From assembly GCA_943788025.1 (NCBI GenBank), contig CALSOR010000007.1:186001-250000 (forward strand): DNA of 64,000 bases. Reading direction: 5' to 3'. Both the position numbers and the translations under genes were made by a program. This stretch comes from JABAAE01 sp905480545 (GTDB lineage: Bacteria; Planctomycetota; Planctomycetia; Pirellulales; Pirellulaceae). The notes under the pieces were generated by a model. That model did not search any database. It saw only the letters and a program-made list of their open reading frames with translations, and was not told the DNA's origin. Below are positions 45,886-54,567 of this stretch, piece by piece; position 1 is the first letter of the stretch, and the number at the start of each line of letters is the position of its first letter.

Positions 45886-48243
45886 TCATTTGCTACGAAT
45901 CCGCTGTAACTCTTGTTCAACGGAATCGTCTGAGTTGGAATTGGAGTATCGAAACGGAAAACGGCCCAAGTCACGATCCTTGTGCGGGTTGACCGCATTT
46001 AAATCTAACGCCGCTTCTGCCCATTTTTTCGCGTTTTTAGGATCTTCGCATACGTCAAACGCGTAGGCCAGATAGGCGACATGTTGTGCATCGTTTGGGC
46101 GTCGATCATGAGCCGTATGGAACTGTTCGATCATCGCCGCATTCACGCGTTTCAACATTTCGCCATTCGTCCCGTCTTTTTGCTCCATCGTAGCCACGCG
46201 CTTTGACAAAGATAAGAATAACTTTCCGGATTCCAATGCGACTTTGCTATTGTGCGGACGGGCTTTAACGGCTTTTTCGGTCGATTCGATTAACGTTGCG
46301 AGATTTTTTGGCGTCGGTTGCTGCTCGAATTTTCGAAAAAGCAGCTGCGTCTTAAAAAATAAGAAATTGCCGTCGGCCGGATCCGCAGCAATCGCTTTTT
46401 CCATTTCTGAAAAGGCCAACTCGACCTGGCCTTTGTTTATGGCTTGCTCAGCAACACGTTGGTGCCGATTGGCGCTCTGAATTGGGTCAACGACTGAAAA
46501 GCGGAATAGAAAAATTCCAATGACGCAAATTGCAATCCCGGCGATGTTGAACCATCGCTGAGTTGGCCATTGATAGGAATTGAAATGTGACAGCGTGGCT
46601 GCCAGTAATACGATGCCTAAGATGGCAACGCTCGGGAAGCTTATTCCACCGGAAGCGCAGAGCCCGATCGTAAACGCAATCAACGCGACAGGTTCAGATA
46701 CTGAATGAGAAGAAAAGATGCAGGTTTCGAATTGCGATTGATTCAAAAAGTACAAGCTGCCAAAAAAAACTAGGCATGCCGCACCGGCGACAAAAATCAA
46801 ATCGTAATCCATTCCGCTGGTGATGGCTTGAAAGCAACCGATGGCCCATCCTAACACAGTTCCGCAGACAAGAATTGCATTGAACGTTGTCCCGTTCAAA
46901 TCGTCCGGTTGACCGTTATCGATATCGATCGGGCCCTTTTTGTTGAGGGCCATGTTCTGAATTCGCTCGCTTTCGACTGCCTCGCGAAGTGGTTCACCAG
47001 TACAGCATCTACAACTATTTACCATCCACAAAATACATCCTGCGATCAGAAAGATGACCGCAGGAGTTCCTGCATTCGACCAAATTTCCACCACGAAATT
47101 ATGGGGGTCAGAAACGGTCTCGCTCGATTGCGGCAGTTGATAGCTTGAGTAGTACTGTTGGAAATTTCCAGGACCACAGCCCAATAGCCAGTGGTCCTTG
47201 ATCATTTCCGTTGAGGCTTGCCAATATTCAATTCGATAAAGCAGAGACTTCGAAGCTTCTTTCATGGCCTCTGTCTTGATTGCACCAGAGAGCCAAATAC
47301 TGGATGCCGAGACGCCGAGTAAAACAGCGCCAGCAACTGCCCATTTCCATGGAAACTGACCCGCTGAATTCTTCCAATTCAACGAAACCAAACCTATCGT
47401 TCCCATTCCCACAGCCAAAAGCCCAGATCGGCTTTTCGTGATCCACAAGCTATAGAGCAACAATATGGATATGGCCGCAGCGAACACAATCATCAATCCC
47501 GATTTGGATTTTGATTGGATCGCATGAATGAAAAAGCCCAGTGCCAAAATGCAACAAGGCGTTAAAAACGCGGCGAGTGAATTGGCAAGTACAAATGTTG
47601 ATGTTGTTTCGGTGCTGAAGAGTCGATTCTCCCACATTGTGCGTTCGACAGAACCTACTTCGACATTGCTAATGCCACCTTGGCGAAGTGCGTTTTGTTT
47701 GCTTTCTTCGTCGAGTTTTTGGTAGTCCGTTCGAATGGCCGGGAATACGGAATGTTTCTGATAAAGACCAGCACATGAACAACCTATTGCTATTCCCAAC
47801 GCCCCCAAGATTGCTGCCCTGCGAAATTGAGCGGTCTCCATCAACGACCGCAGCGCAAAAAAGCCAACCGCAAATCCAACCCATTGCCAAATCGCATTGA
47901 TCGTTGGACGAGCGTGTCCAGTTTCAAGCAGGAGCGACGCGATTCCGCTGGCAATCGCCCAAAGGCAAACACCGTAATAACAAGCATCGACCAAGCTCCA
48001 TTGCAATCGTTTTTTAGGGTGGAGCAGAAAATCTGCAAAGACACCAACACCGACCAATAGCCATAGCAAGAGCATTGGCCAATTTTGAAACGATTCGGGT
48101 GATCCTTCTGGTACCAGCGGCGCAGCGACAATCAGTCCAATCGAAACGATCTTTGTCAAAATCGAAGCAAGCTGACGGTAGTTACGGTCTGCGTTTTGAA
48201 TTGGCGACGGAGCTTCGCTTTTTCGGGTTCGCTTTTTCGCCAT
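45886..48243 (-). CDS. O-antigen ligase-like membrane protein with C-terminal TPR-type region
   Basis: A ~785-residue polytopic protein with about 12 helices. The Wzy_C/O-antigen-ligase core is seen around SLLYRIEYWQASTEMIKDHW followed by LLGCGPGNFQQYYSSYQLPQ, typical of the loop that carries the catalytic residues. The C-terminal ~150 residues are soluble TPR-like helices (AFSEMEKAIAADPADGNFLF). ATG 48243 is preferred over the frame opening at 48339, which would overlap the upstream gene. It begins 37 bp after a WecA/MraY-like gene, so both belong to envelope glycan synthesis. Confidence 0.85.
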   Translation of the reverse strand: MAKKRTRKSEAPSPIQNADRNYRQLASILTKIVSIGLIVAAPLVPEGSPESFQNWPMLLLWLLVGVGVFADFLLHPKKRLQWSLVDACYYGVCLWAIASGIASLLLETGHARPTINAIWQWVGFAVGFFALRSLMETAQFRRAAILGALGIAIGCSCAGLYQKHSVFPAIRTDYQKLDEESKQNALRQGGISNVEVGSVERTMWENRLFSTETTSTFVLANSLAAFLTPCCILALGFFIHAIQSKSKSGLMIVFAAAISILLLYSLWITKSRSGLLAVGMGTIGLVSLNWKNSAGQFPWKWAVAGAVLLGVSASSIWLSGAIKTEAMKEASKSLLYRIEYWQASTEMIKDHWLLGCGPGNFQQYYSSYQLPQSSETVSDPHNFVVEIWSNAGTPAVIFLIAGCILWMVNSCRCCTGEPLREAVESERIQNMALNKKGPIDIDNGQPDDLNGTTFNAILVCGTVLGWAIGCFQAITSGMDYDLIFVAGAACLVFFGSLYFLNQSQFETCIFSSHSVSEPVALIAFTIGLCASGGISFPSVAILGIVLLAATLSHFNSYQWPTQRWFNIAGIAICVIGIFLFRFSVVDPIQSANRHQRVAEQAINKGQVELAFSEMEKAIAADPADGNFLFFKTQLLFRKFEQQPTPKNLATLIESTEKAVKARPHNSKVALESGKLFLSLSKRVATMEQKDGTNGEMLKRVNAAMIEQFHTAHDRRPNDAQHVAYLAYAFDVCEDPKNAKKWAEAALDLNAVNPHKDRDLGRFPFRYSNSNSDDSVEQELQRIRSK

Positions 48244-48280
48244 CCGTTTCTCGAAAGTTAAACTGTTCCGTGTGGTCGTT

Positions 48281-49432
48281 TTAGTCAGAGTCTTTTGCTT
48301 CACGGATTTTGCGTCGTGCTGTCGACTCCAAAATAGCAATCAAAATCAAGACGCACAAAACAACCAAACCCAAAATGACTGCGCCGAGCGTATCAACACG
48401 ATGCAAAATCAATGATGCCAAGCCGCAGGTCGCGGTCAAAAGATAGATCGTCAAAACAGCTTGTGTTTTAGAAAGTCCGAGATCGACCAGGCGGTGCGAC
48501 AAATGATTTTTATCTGCCTCAAACGGGCTTTTGCCTGATCGAATACGAATCCAAATCACCGTAAGCATATCGTACATTGGGACGGCCATCACAAATATCG
48601 GGGCTAAGATGCCGTGCGGCGATTTCGATTGGTAGCCAGTGTAAGTTGCCAACAATGTCGCAGCAGCAATGATAAATCCGATCAAATAACTGCCCGCATC
48701 CCCCATGAAGATCTTTGCCGGTGGTCGATTGTGGAACAAGAATCCTAAAATGGAACCAGCAAGAACGAGCAACAAACCGGCAACAAAAAACTGTGGGTTT
48801 CCGTTTTCGCCTTCGGGAGAAATTAGCAGGACGGTCGCCAGAAAAACCGAAGATAAAAATGCAACGCCACCAGACAATCCGTCCATGTTGTCGAGCATGT
48901 TAAACGAATTGATCATCGCCACAATCCAAACCACGCTGATCAAGCCCGGGATCAAAGGGATGTCAATAAACGCAGTGGCTCGCCAGCCTTGCCAACTCAC
49001 ACAAATCAACGCAATCAAGAACATCGCGCCCAGTCTGGGTTTCCAACCGATCCCCCAACGATCGTCAGCGAGTCCAACGCCGGCAAGAAGGGTCGTGGCC
49101 CCGAGCAAGATCCAGAGTGAGTCGAGTTTTGACGCAATGCCATCGAGGTGCGGTTCGGCAAATTTCGGAATCAATTTGGCGACGAATTCAACATCGCGAA
49201 AAAGTAATACGATCGATCCCATCGCAAAGATTGAAACGAATCCGCACCAGATGCCGATGCCACCCCCCAACGGAGTCGGTGTCATATGAACTTTTCTTTC
49301 ACCAGGTTGATCAACCAGCCCCAGTCGTGTGGCATTTCTTCGAACGACCCAGGTTACCAACCATGCGATGAACGCTGGCGGTAAGATCGTCACAGCGACA
49401 AAAAAGAAGATTTGTTGGGGAGAGAGATCCAC
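48281..49432 (-). CDS. WecA/MraY-family undecaprenyl-phosphate sugar-1-phosphate transferase
   Basis: A 383-residue membrane enzyme (about ten helices) that transfers a sugar-1-phosphate from a UDP-sugar to undecaprenyl phosphate at the inner membrane. Motifs: VHMTPTPLGGGIGIWCGF, the metal-binding INSFNMLDNMDGLSGG (NxxNxxDxxDGL) and FHNRPPAKIFMGDAGSYLIG (FMGDAGS). The spacing favours the WecA/TagO group over MraY. It is the first gene of a minus-strand pair with the O-antigen-ligase-like gene. Confidence 0.93.
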   Translation of the reverse strand: MDLSPQQIFFFVAVTILPPAFIAWLVTWVVRRNATRLGLVDQPGERKVHMTPTPLGGGIGIWCGFVSIFAMGSIVLLFRDVEFVAKLIPKFAEPHLDGIASKLDSLWILLGATTLLAGVGLADDRWGIGWKPRLGAMFLIALICVSWQGWRATAFIDIPLIPGLISVVWIVAMINSFNMLDNMDGLSGGVAFLSSVFLATVLLISPEGENGNPQFFVAGLLLVLAGSILGFLFHNRPPAKIFMGDAGSYLIGFIIAAATLLATYTGYQSKSPHGILAPIFVMAVPMYDMLTVIWIRIRSGKSPFEADKNHLSHRLVDLGLSKTQAVLTIYLLTATCGLASLILHRVDTLGAVILGLVVLCVLILIAILESTARRKIREAKDSD

Positions 49433-49549
49433 TGACGAATCAATTTTCGGAAAGGCGAACGAGAAAAGCGATTCTTCAGTTTAACTGATCTGGACCGTTT
49501 CAGCTATCAACCGCCAACCGTGCGGATTCGTCGTCGACGCGGGTCCCCT

Positions 49550-49660
49550 AGCCCAGTAATACCCGAGCCCAGTAATACCCGAGCCCAGTAATACCCAGCC
49601 CAGTAATACCCCAGCCCAGTAATCCCCCAGCCCAGTAATACCCCAGCCCAGTAATCCCCG
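49550..49660. repeat. 7 x 15-16-bp tandem repeat
   Basis: Seven adjacent units of AGCCCAGTAATACCCC, with one unit of 15 bp and changes confined to the last five bases. It lies in the 283-bp spacer between the Fur-type gene end and the start of the WecA-like gene, so it could affect the promoter of the latter. There are no spacers between units, so it is not a CRISPR array. Confidence 0.95.
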
Positions 49661-49715
49661 AGCTAATCCCTATTCATGCGAAATCGACTGAACTCGTTTT
49701 ACCATTTTCAAGCGA

Positions 49716-50219
49716 CTAAATAAGGTCAACTTTGCGACGAGTACGTTTGCGTTTCGCCTTTTGGCAGTCTTCACATTCACCGCTGATAATGAACCGATGA
49801 CCGGTCACCTGAAAGTTTGACTTCTTCGCCAATTGATTTCGAAGTTCGATCAGTTCATCACTCTGGAATTCAATTAGCTTTTCACAGGTGTCGCAATAAA
49901 GATGATCATGTTGCGGATAACCATAATCATGCTCGTATACAGTTCGACCATCCAATTCAATGGTTCGCAGAAGTCCTGCTTCGACGAATTCCGAGATTAA
50001 GCGATACACTGTTGAACGACTGACGTAACCATCACTTCCTTTTCGCGGAAGCCGATCAAGTAGTTCATCAACATCAAAATGGTCATGGCTACTAAAAATC
50101 TGTTCAACAAGTATTTTGCGAGGCTTGGTGTTGCGCATCCCGCGGCTTTGTAGGTACTCTTCGAAACGCTCGGTAGGCGTGGATGCGACTTCGACTCGTT
50201 CTAATGGCTGAGAAGGCAT
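49716..50219 (-). CDS. Fur-family metalloregulator
   Basis: A ~167-residue DNA-binding repressor. The winged helix is at ~20-95 (GMRNTKPRKILVEQIFSSHD, DVDELLDRL, VSRSTVYRLISEFVEAGLL). The metal-binding motif HDHLYCDTCEKLIEF is present, plus a second zinc pair CEDCQ near the C-terminus and a basic tail (KRKRTRRK). These match Fur/Zur/PerR-type proteins; which metal it senses cannot be said. ATG 50219 is chosen; TTG 50228 is in frame. No metal-uptake gene is adjacent. Confidence 0.92.
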   Translation of the reverse strand: MPSQPLERVEVASTPTERFEEYLQSRGMRNTKPRKILVEQIFSSHDHFDVDELLDRLPRKGSDGYVSRSTVYRLISEFVEAGLLRTIELDGRTVYEHDYGYPQHDHLYCDTCEKLIEFQSDELIELRNQLAKKSNFQVTGHRFIISGECEDCQKAKRKRTRRKVDLI

Positions 50220-50228
50220 TGAATTCAA

Positions 50229-50751
50229 AGGGAGGAATTGTCAGGCGTCGCATCTATTTTAAGAAAAAAGCCATAAATAACAAGTTTCCAATGGAAAAGA
50301 CGCATCAGCTACCGCAATATCGGCTTTTCGAATTTTCTTCCCAAAAGTTCGAGCGATCGCTGAGTGCCATCCTGAAACTGTGTTGCCCCTTGCTGGTGCG
50401 TCGGTTCGATAGTTTTACCGATGGTTAAACCAGGCGTGCAACGGTATTTGCAAGGCAAATGTTTGGAATTCGAAGTTATTCAATAAGTAACGACGTGCAC
50501 TGGCAAGATGGAATCGTCCAGTGCTGAGCCTGATAGATCGACATCGATGCATTTCAACGCGAAATCCAAAGGCATAACATCAAGACGGGTCGTCGCGAAA
50601 TTGAAGCGAGCGAATCATCAAACCTCAATGCTAAACACCTGTTTGACATCAATGCCTTGGTTTGATTCCAACCAATTCGAGATCGAACTGATCATCGTTG
50701 ATGATCAGCCGAAATCTAGACTTGGCTTTGTTGTTCACCTTGGCAAATAGC
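50229..50751. other. 523-bp spacer
   Basis: Two plus-strand frames of 80 codons occur (50183-50428 and 50508-50750) but neither has a motif or a ribosome site. I see no supported gene. The left end holds the promoter of the Fur-type gene. Confidence 0.45.
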
Positions 50752-51033
50752 CTATGCGAATTCGTCGAGCAAGCGACCCAGAGCAATATCCAGCTTGTCA
50801 CTGGTCTCGTAAATGCCGCCCTCAATTTGAGCCCGAATTTCTGCAACGCGATCAGTGCGAACATCTGAAACGCCGTGAACTCGGTTCAAAAAGGTTGCTT
50901 CGGAAGAAATCTCAAGCTCATCCATTGGCTGCAGCGACGTTTCCGTTGCTTGCATTTCTTCTACCGGAGCAACGTCCGAAGAAGGTTGGATTGATTGAGC
51001 ACCGTGTATCGAAAATGGTCCGTTAATTTGCAT
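50752..51033 (-). CDS. FlgM-like anti-sigma-28 factor
   Basis: A ~93-residue protein starting at ATG 51033 after an AGGGGG-type ribosome site. The C-terminal half, VRTDRVAEIRAQIEGGIYET followed by SDKLDIALGRLLDEFA, matches the sigma-binding helices of FlgM (R-x-DRV-x-x-I-R-x-x-I-x-x-G-x-Y). The N-terminal half is disordered and starts MQINGPFSIHGAQSI. FlgM binds sigma-28 and holds back late flagellar genes until it is exported. No flagellar gene is in the window, so it stands apart from its regulon. Confidence 0.75.
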   Translation of the reverse strand: MQINGPFSIHGAQSIQPSSDVAPVEEMQATETSLQPMDELEISSEATFLNRVHGVSDVRTDRVAEIRAQIEGGIYETSDKLDIALGRLLDEFA

Positions 51034-51819
51034 TTCACATCCCCCTGGAATGCGTATCAAGTATTCCGTTTTAGTGATTGGTTTGTAACAAAATCTACGT
51101 ACGAAGCACATTAAAAATGGTTCAACCAGTAAAGAACGAAAACTTGCCCGCGACTAAAAAAAAACGATTGAAGTAAAGCAAGCTGAAAATCAAGTTGCAA
51201 TTAAATGTCGCAAGCGTGCGAAAGACGCCGGCAACGGATTAAGTACTCAATCGCGTTTTTTTCGCTCAAAATGCTGCGGTTAAACAACATTTCAAAGCGG
51301 CAGTCCATGTCGAAGGACGAACAATCCGTGCCGTGGGTGATGACTCACATGCACGCGATGAGAATAACTCACTTATCGTCCGAACTTTCGAATGCTATCA
51401 CTGCTTTCGTTTCGTTCACTGTTGTACCGAATAATGGCTTCCTGCAGCGTCGTAATAACTTTGCAGGTGAATTCGATTATTCGCCAAGGTTCAATTCTTC
51501 ACAACTTATCCTGCACGTGGCTTTGATGTCATCATCAATGCTATCGCACACGACTTATTAAGAAAAATTGGTGCCCGGCAGATTGCCTACGCGCGCATTT
51601 TGCCGAGCGATTGGGAAGCTACGAAATGGTCCAATTCGACGCAAGATCGATTTTGGGAAATTTTAAAGAGCTGCGTTGGAAACGATTTGCGTGTCATGGT
51701 CGAAAGCTTGTTTGCTCGAAATGAAGACAAAGTTGATTTACGGACTGGTTTGTCGATAAAATGAAGTTAGAGCCGAAATATTGTTGAATTGATTCCTCCT
51801 GCCTTGTGACCTCAACCAG
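51034..51819. other. 786-bp spacer with a possible gene remnant
   Basis: Apart from the open frame at 51471-51764 (listed separately) no gene is supported. Several frames give protein-like stretches that change frame, which suggests decayed coding sequence. Confidence 0.4.
51471..51764 (+). pseudogene. possible gene remnant without start codon
   Basis: A frame open for 97 codons after a TGA at 51468 and ending at TGA 51764. The translation has normal protein character (KVQFFTTYPARGFDVIINAI, ARILPSDWEA, DRFWEILKSCVGNDLRVMVE) but no usable start. Just upstream another frame (to about 51430) also reads like protein (VEGRTIRAVGDDSHARDE). This may be a decayed or frameshifted gene. No family recognised. 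Confidence 0.3.
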
Positions 51820-53265
51820 ATGTCCGATTTTCCCACACCGGGACCCAAAACTTGTCCGTCACGTTCCGTCAATCGCCGAAAATGGTTGCAAACGGGTTTG
51901 GGCGCCGTTGGCCTGACTCTGCCGGGCTATTTTGCGATAAATCAACTGCAGGCCCAGGCGGCAATTGCGGACGAATTCAAATCGCTGTCAGGTTCGGGAG
52001 TCATCGGTGGCGGTAAAGCCAAGTCAGTCATTGTTCTGTTTTGTTGGGGAGGCATCAGTCATTTTGAATCTTGGGACCCCAAGCCCAATGCGTCGTCGGA
52101 TATTCGCGGAGAATTTCATCCGATCTCAACGAATGTTCCGGGGATTCAAATCGGACAGCATCTTCCTCGTCTTGCCAAGCAAGTCGACCAACTGGCGATC
52201 GTGCGTTCGGTCTATCACGACTGTGCGGCTCATGGAAAAGGAATGTACTGGAACATGACCGGTCACTCGCCACCGCAGCCAGGCGCGGCGGCGAATTTGC
52301 CTCCGTCGGCAGAAGATTGGCCGTCGCTCGGTTCAATGGTTAGCAATTTCAAAAACGCCCCAAAAGGATTTCCCTCCGCGCTTCGATTGCCTTACCCACT
52401 TGTGGATAACGGCACATTGCAGGCAGGCGAGTATAGCGGTTGGATGGACAACTCACTTGATCCAATCGTGGTCAAAACGCCGGGTGGAACTCCATACGGC
52501 GGTGTCAGTCGATCTTTGGGCGCTGCTGAACTCGACCTTTCGGCCAAGATCGACAAGAAGCGTTTTGACGGCGTTAAGGGCCTAATCAATTCGTTTGATA
52601 GGCAAGTTGGCTTGTCGACTTCGTACGAACAACGTGACCATTTTCGAATGCTTGCCTCGGATATGTTGGTGAGCAAAGAGGTGCGACATGCATTCGATTT
52701 AGACAAAGAATCCAAAAAAACCAAGGCAGCCTATGGTGACCACATTTGCGGTCGTTCGGTTCTACTTGCCCGCCGCCTTTCGGAAGCTGGCGTGCCTCTA
52801 ATTACAGTTTGTTGTGCTGCGGGTGATTTAAATGGCTCGGTCGGAGATCATTTCGACACACATGCGAACAACTTTAACCGGTTGAAGAACACGATGTTGC
52901 CCACGTTCGATCGTCCGGCCGCAGCATTGCTGGAAGATCTTAAGCAGCGTGGGAAATTGGATGAAACGTTGGTTGTTTTCTTAACAGAATTTGGTCGAAC
53001 ACCCAAAATCAACGGCGGAGCAGGGCGGGATCACTTTCCAAATTGCTATTCAGTCTGTTTCGCAGGGGCCGGAATTCAGGGTGGTCAGGTTTATGGCAAG
53101 AGCGATAAGATCGGAAGCGAGCCTGATCTTTTTGGCTGCAAACCAAATGATCTGCATGCCACCATTTTCAAAGCCCTTGGGATTTCAACCAACGCCAAGA
53201 TCCACGATCAGCTTGGGCGTCCGTTCCAAATCACCGACGGAAAGCCATTACCTCTATTCGGATAG
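51820..53265 (+). CDS. DUF1501 domain protein
   Basis: A 481-residue exported protein. The N-terminus has a twin-arginine-type signal (NRRKWLQTGLGAVGLTLPGY). The body shows the DUF1501 (sulfatase-like fold) pattern: SVIVLFCWGGISHFESWDPK, GEFHPISTNVPGIQIGQHLP, VYHDCAAHGKGMYWNMTG and, near the end, ETLVVFLTEFGRTPKINGGA followed by GRDHFPNCYS. In planctomycetes these genes almost always accompany a PSCyt1/DUF1549/DUF1553 gene, as here ~1 kb downstream. Function is unknown; a role in handling sulfated or complex substrates is often guessed. Confidence 0.9.
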   Translation: MSDFPTPGPKTCPSRSVNRRKWLQTGLGAVGLTLPGYFAINQLQAQAAIADEFKSLSGSGVIGGGKAKSVIVLFCWGGISHFESWDPKPNASSDIRGEFHPISTNVPGIQIGQHLPRLAKQVDQLAIVRSVYHDCAAHGKGMYWNMTGHSPPQPGAAANLPPSAEDWPSLGSMVSNFKNAPKGFPSALRLPYPLVDNGTLQAGEYSGWMDNSLDPIVVKTPGGTPYGGVSRSLGAAELDLSAKIDKKRFDGVKGLINSFDRQVGLSTSYEQRDHFRMLASDMLVSKEVRHAFDLDKESKKTKAAYGDHICGRSVLLARRLSEAGVPLITVCCAAGDLNGSVGDHFDTHANNFNRLKNTMLPTFDRPAAALLEDLKQRGKLDETLVVFLTEFGRTPKINGGAGRDHFPNCYSVCFAGAGIQGGQVYGKSDKIGSEPDLFGCKPNDLHATIFKALGISTNAKIHDQLGRPFQITDGKPLPLFG

Positions 53266-53341
53266 AGAAAAAAGACTTTCTCAATTTTGTATGGCGACGA
53301 TTGCGGTGTTTAAATGATGGCCCACCCAAAGGCAAAGTAAT

Positions 53342-53818
53342 ATGAATTGGCTATCAACGTTTTCTGTCGTATTCTTGTGTATCGTTGTTTTCTCTTACGC
53401 CTCCGCGAACTCGCAGGTTGATTCAACACAGGAACGCCATGCATTAGAAAAACCGAATTCGCCGAAAGTCGATATCGAGATGCAGCGGTTAGTGTTGAAG
53501 AAAATCAATGCTGTCGATTTCGAATCGCTCAAAGAGCATATGGCGATTCACTATTTGCTGGATATCGCGAAGTCACTGGATAAAATCGACAAACAAGAGC
53601 TTGTCCAGAACCTTGCCGGCTGCAACGGTGCTATCCGAACCGATCGCATTCGCAATTTCGTCCAAATCTTTATTTGCTTGATCCGATATTCCAAAGCGTT
53701 GAGTCATTCGCCGGTCGTACTCTCGGCTTTTGCCCGAAGTTCACCGAACCTAGCCTTCAGTGATTCTTCGTCATGTTCAGTGAAGTCACCAGCGTCCAGT
53801 TGTCGCCGACTTTCTTGA
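53342..53818 (+). CDS. secreted protein fused at its 3' end to toxin-antitoxin sequence
   Basis: Residues 1-86 look native: a signal peptide (FSVVFLCIVVFSYASANS) and a helical, charged region (VDIEMQRLVLKKINAVDFES). After that the frame is simply the opposite strand of a ParE/ParD pair, and its translation (SSPNLAFSDSSSCSVKSPAS) loses protein character. I infer that the original gene was cut near 53600 by the arrival or deletion of the toxin-antitoxin segment. Family unknown. Confidence 0.45.
   Translation: MNWLSTFSVVFLCIVVFSYASANSQVDSTQERHALEKPNSPKVDIEMQRLVLKKINAVDFESLKEHMAIHYLLDIAKSLDKIDKQELVQNLAGCNGAIRTDRIRNFVQIFICLIRYSKALSHSPVVLSAFARSSPNLAFSDSSSCSVKSPASSCRRLS
53573..53707 (-). pseudogene. 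truncated ParE/RelE-type toxin
   Basis: Starting at ATG 53707, which overlaps the antitoxin stop (ATGA), the frame encodes MTQRFGISDQANKDLDEIAN and continues to KVLDKLL, a good match to the first helix pair of ParE toxins (A-x-x-DL-x-x-I...A-x-x-x-x-x-x-L). It then ends after 44 codons instead of the usual ~95. The core beta-sheet that carries ribosome or gyrase inhibitory activity is absent, so it should be inactive. Confidence 0.65.
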
Positions 53819-53955
53819 ATTCGATTCACCAATCCATTGTGTTTCCGAAGTAGATCGATACCTGCGTCGATTGCCGCATCACGTGATGCAAATGCGCCGG
53901 TCGAAACTTGGACCTGGTTGAATTTTTCATTTTCGGGCGATAAATCATTAGCCAT
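53704..53955 (-). CDS. ParD-type antitoxin
   Basis: An 83-residue protein of the ParD/CopG group: a ribbon-helix-helix-like N-terminus (VSTGAFASRDAAIDAGIDLL) and a disordered, charged toxin-binding tail (DFTEHDEESLKARFGELRAK). In a working module it would bind ParE and repress the operon. The partner toxin directly downstream is truncated, so the antitoxin is an orphan or the remains of the module. No strong ribosome site is seen before the ATG. Confidence 0.75.
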   Translation of the reverse strand: MANDLSPENEKFNQVQVSTGAFASRDAAIDAGIDLLRKHNGLVNRIQESRRQLDAGDFTEHDEESLKARFGELRAKAESTTGE

Positions 53956-54142
53956 TATTTTATTTCTTGTTTTGGTAATCGTGTCATAAATTGAGAAACG
54001 CGACCAACATTCACCGTTTCAGCACAGGTTGTTTCCGGATCATTCAAACCCCAATGACCGGCCGATACTATCTGGATTTAGCCCAGAAAGTTTCGATCCC
54101 ACGGAGGCAGGCTCGGTGGAAATCATCCTTCGCCGCCCTAAT

Positions 54143-54167
54143 ATCCCGCTGAGCCGGGATGTATAAT
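54143..54167 (+). promoter_or_regulatory. hairpin and TATAAT box upstream of PSCyt1 gene
   Basis: ATCCCG and CGGGAT pair over a 6-base loop (54143-54160), followed directly by TATAAT (54162-54167). The hexamer could be a -10 element for the downstream PSCyt1 gene; no good -35 match is seen at the expected distance, so this is weak. Confidence 0.3.
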
Positions 54168-54210
54168 GAACCGATGACGTCAGGTAAATTTTCAAAGCGA
54201 GCTCCTACCA

Positions 54211-54567
54211 TTGTCTTTTCAAATTTCGAAGCACTTGTTTGTTTTTCCGCTGTTTGTTGTTTTCGGTTTGGGAGACATTCTTTCGGCAGAAGACGACATG
54301 ATCGATTTCAACAAAGTCATTCGCCCTATTCTGGCGAAGAATTGCTTTGCTTGTCATGGTCCCGATGAAGGGAGCCGCGAAGCTGATTTGCGACTTGATC
54401 TCCGTACGGCGGCGATCGACGCGAGCGCCATCGTGCCCGCCAATTCCGATGGTAGCGAGCTGATCAAACGAGTTCTTTCGGATGATCCGGATCTTAAGAT
54501 GCCGCCACCCAGACTCTGGTCACGAATTGACCGATGCCGATATCAAAAGTTTAAGAAGCTGGATTGA
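54211..54567 (+). pseudogene. PSCyt1/DUF1549/DUF1553 gene, segment 1 (cytochrome domain)
   Basis: This segment encodes a signal peptide (LFVFPLFVVFGLGDILSAED) and the planctomycete cytochrome C (PSCyt1) domain with the heme motif CFACH (ILAKNCFACHGPDEGSREAD). Near its end the expected text MPPPDSGHELTDADIKSL becomes MPPPRLWSRIDRC because of an extra A at 54511, and the frame stops at 54567. The start is TTG 54211, the only in-frame option I find. The continuation lies in the next frame (54482-54844). Confidence 0.75.

Noticed and set aside
48705..49289. 194-codon plus-strand frame
   Set aside because: Antisense to the WecA/MraY-like gene, which has clear motifs; no homology seen.
49550..49660. 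CRISPR-like repeat array
   Set aside because: Units are directly adjacent with no spacers, only 15-16 bp long, and no cas gene is present.
50508..50750. 80-codon plus-strand frame between the Fur and FlgM-like genes
   Set aside because: Part of it (EIELIIVDDQPKSRLG) is protein-like, but there is no ribosome site or family match.
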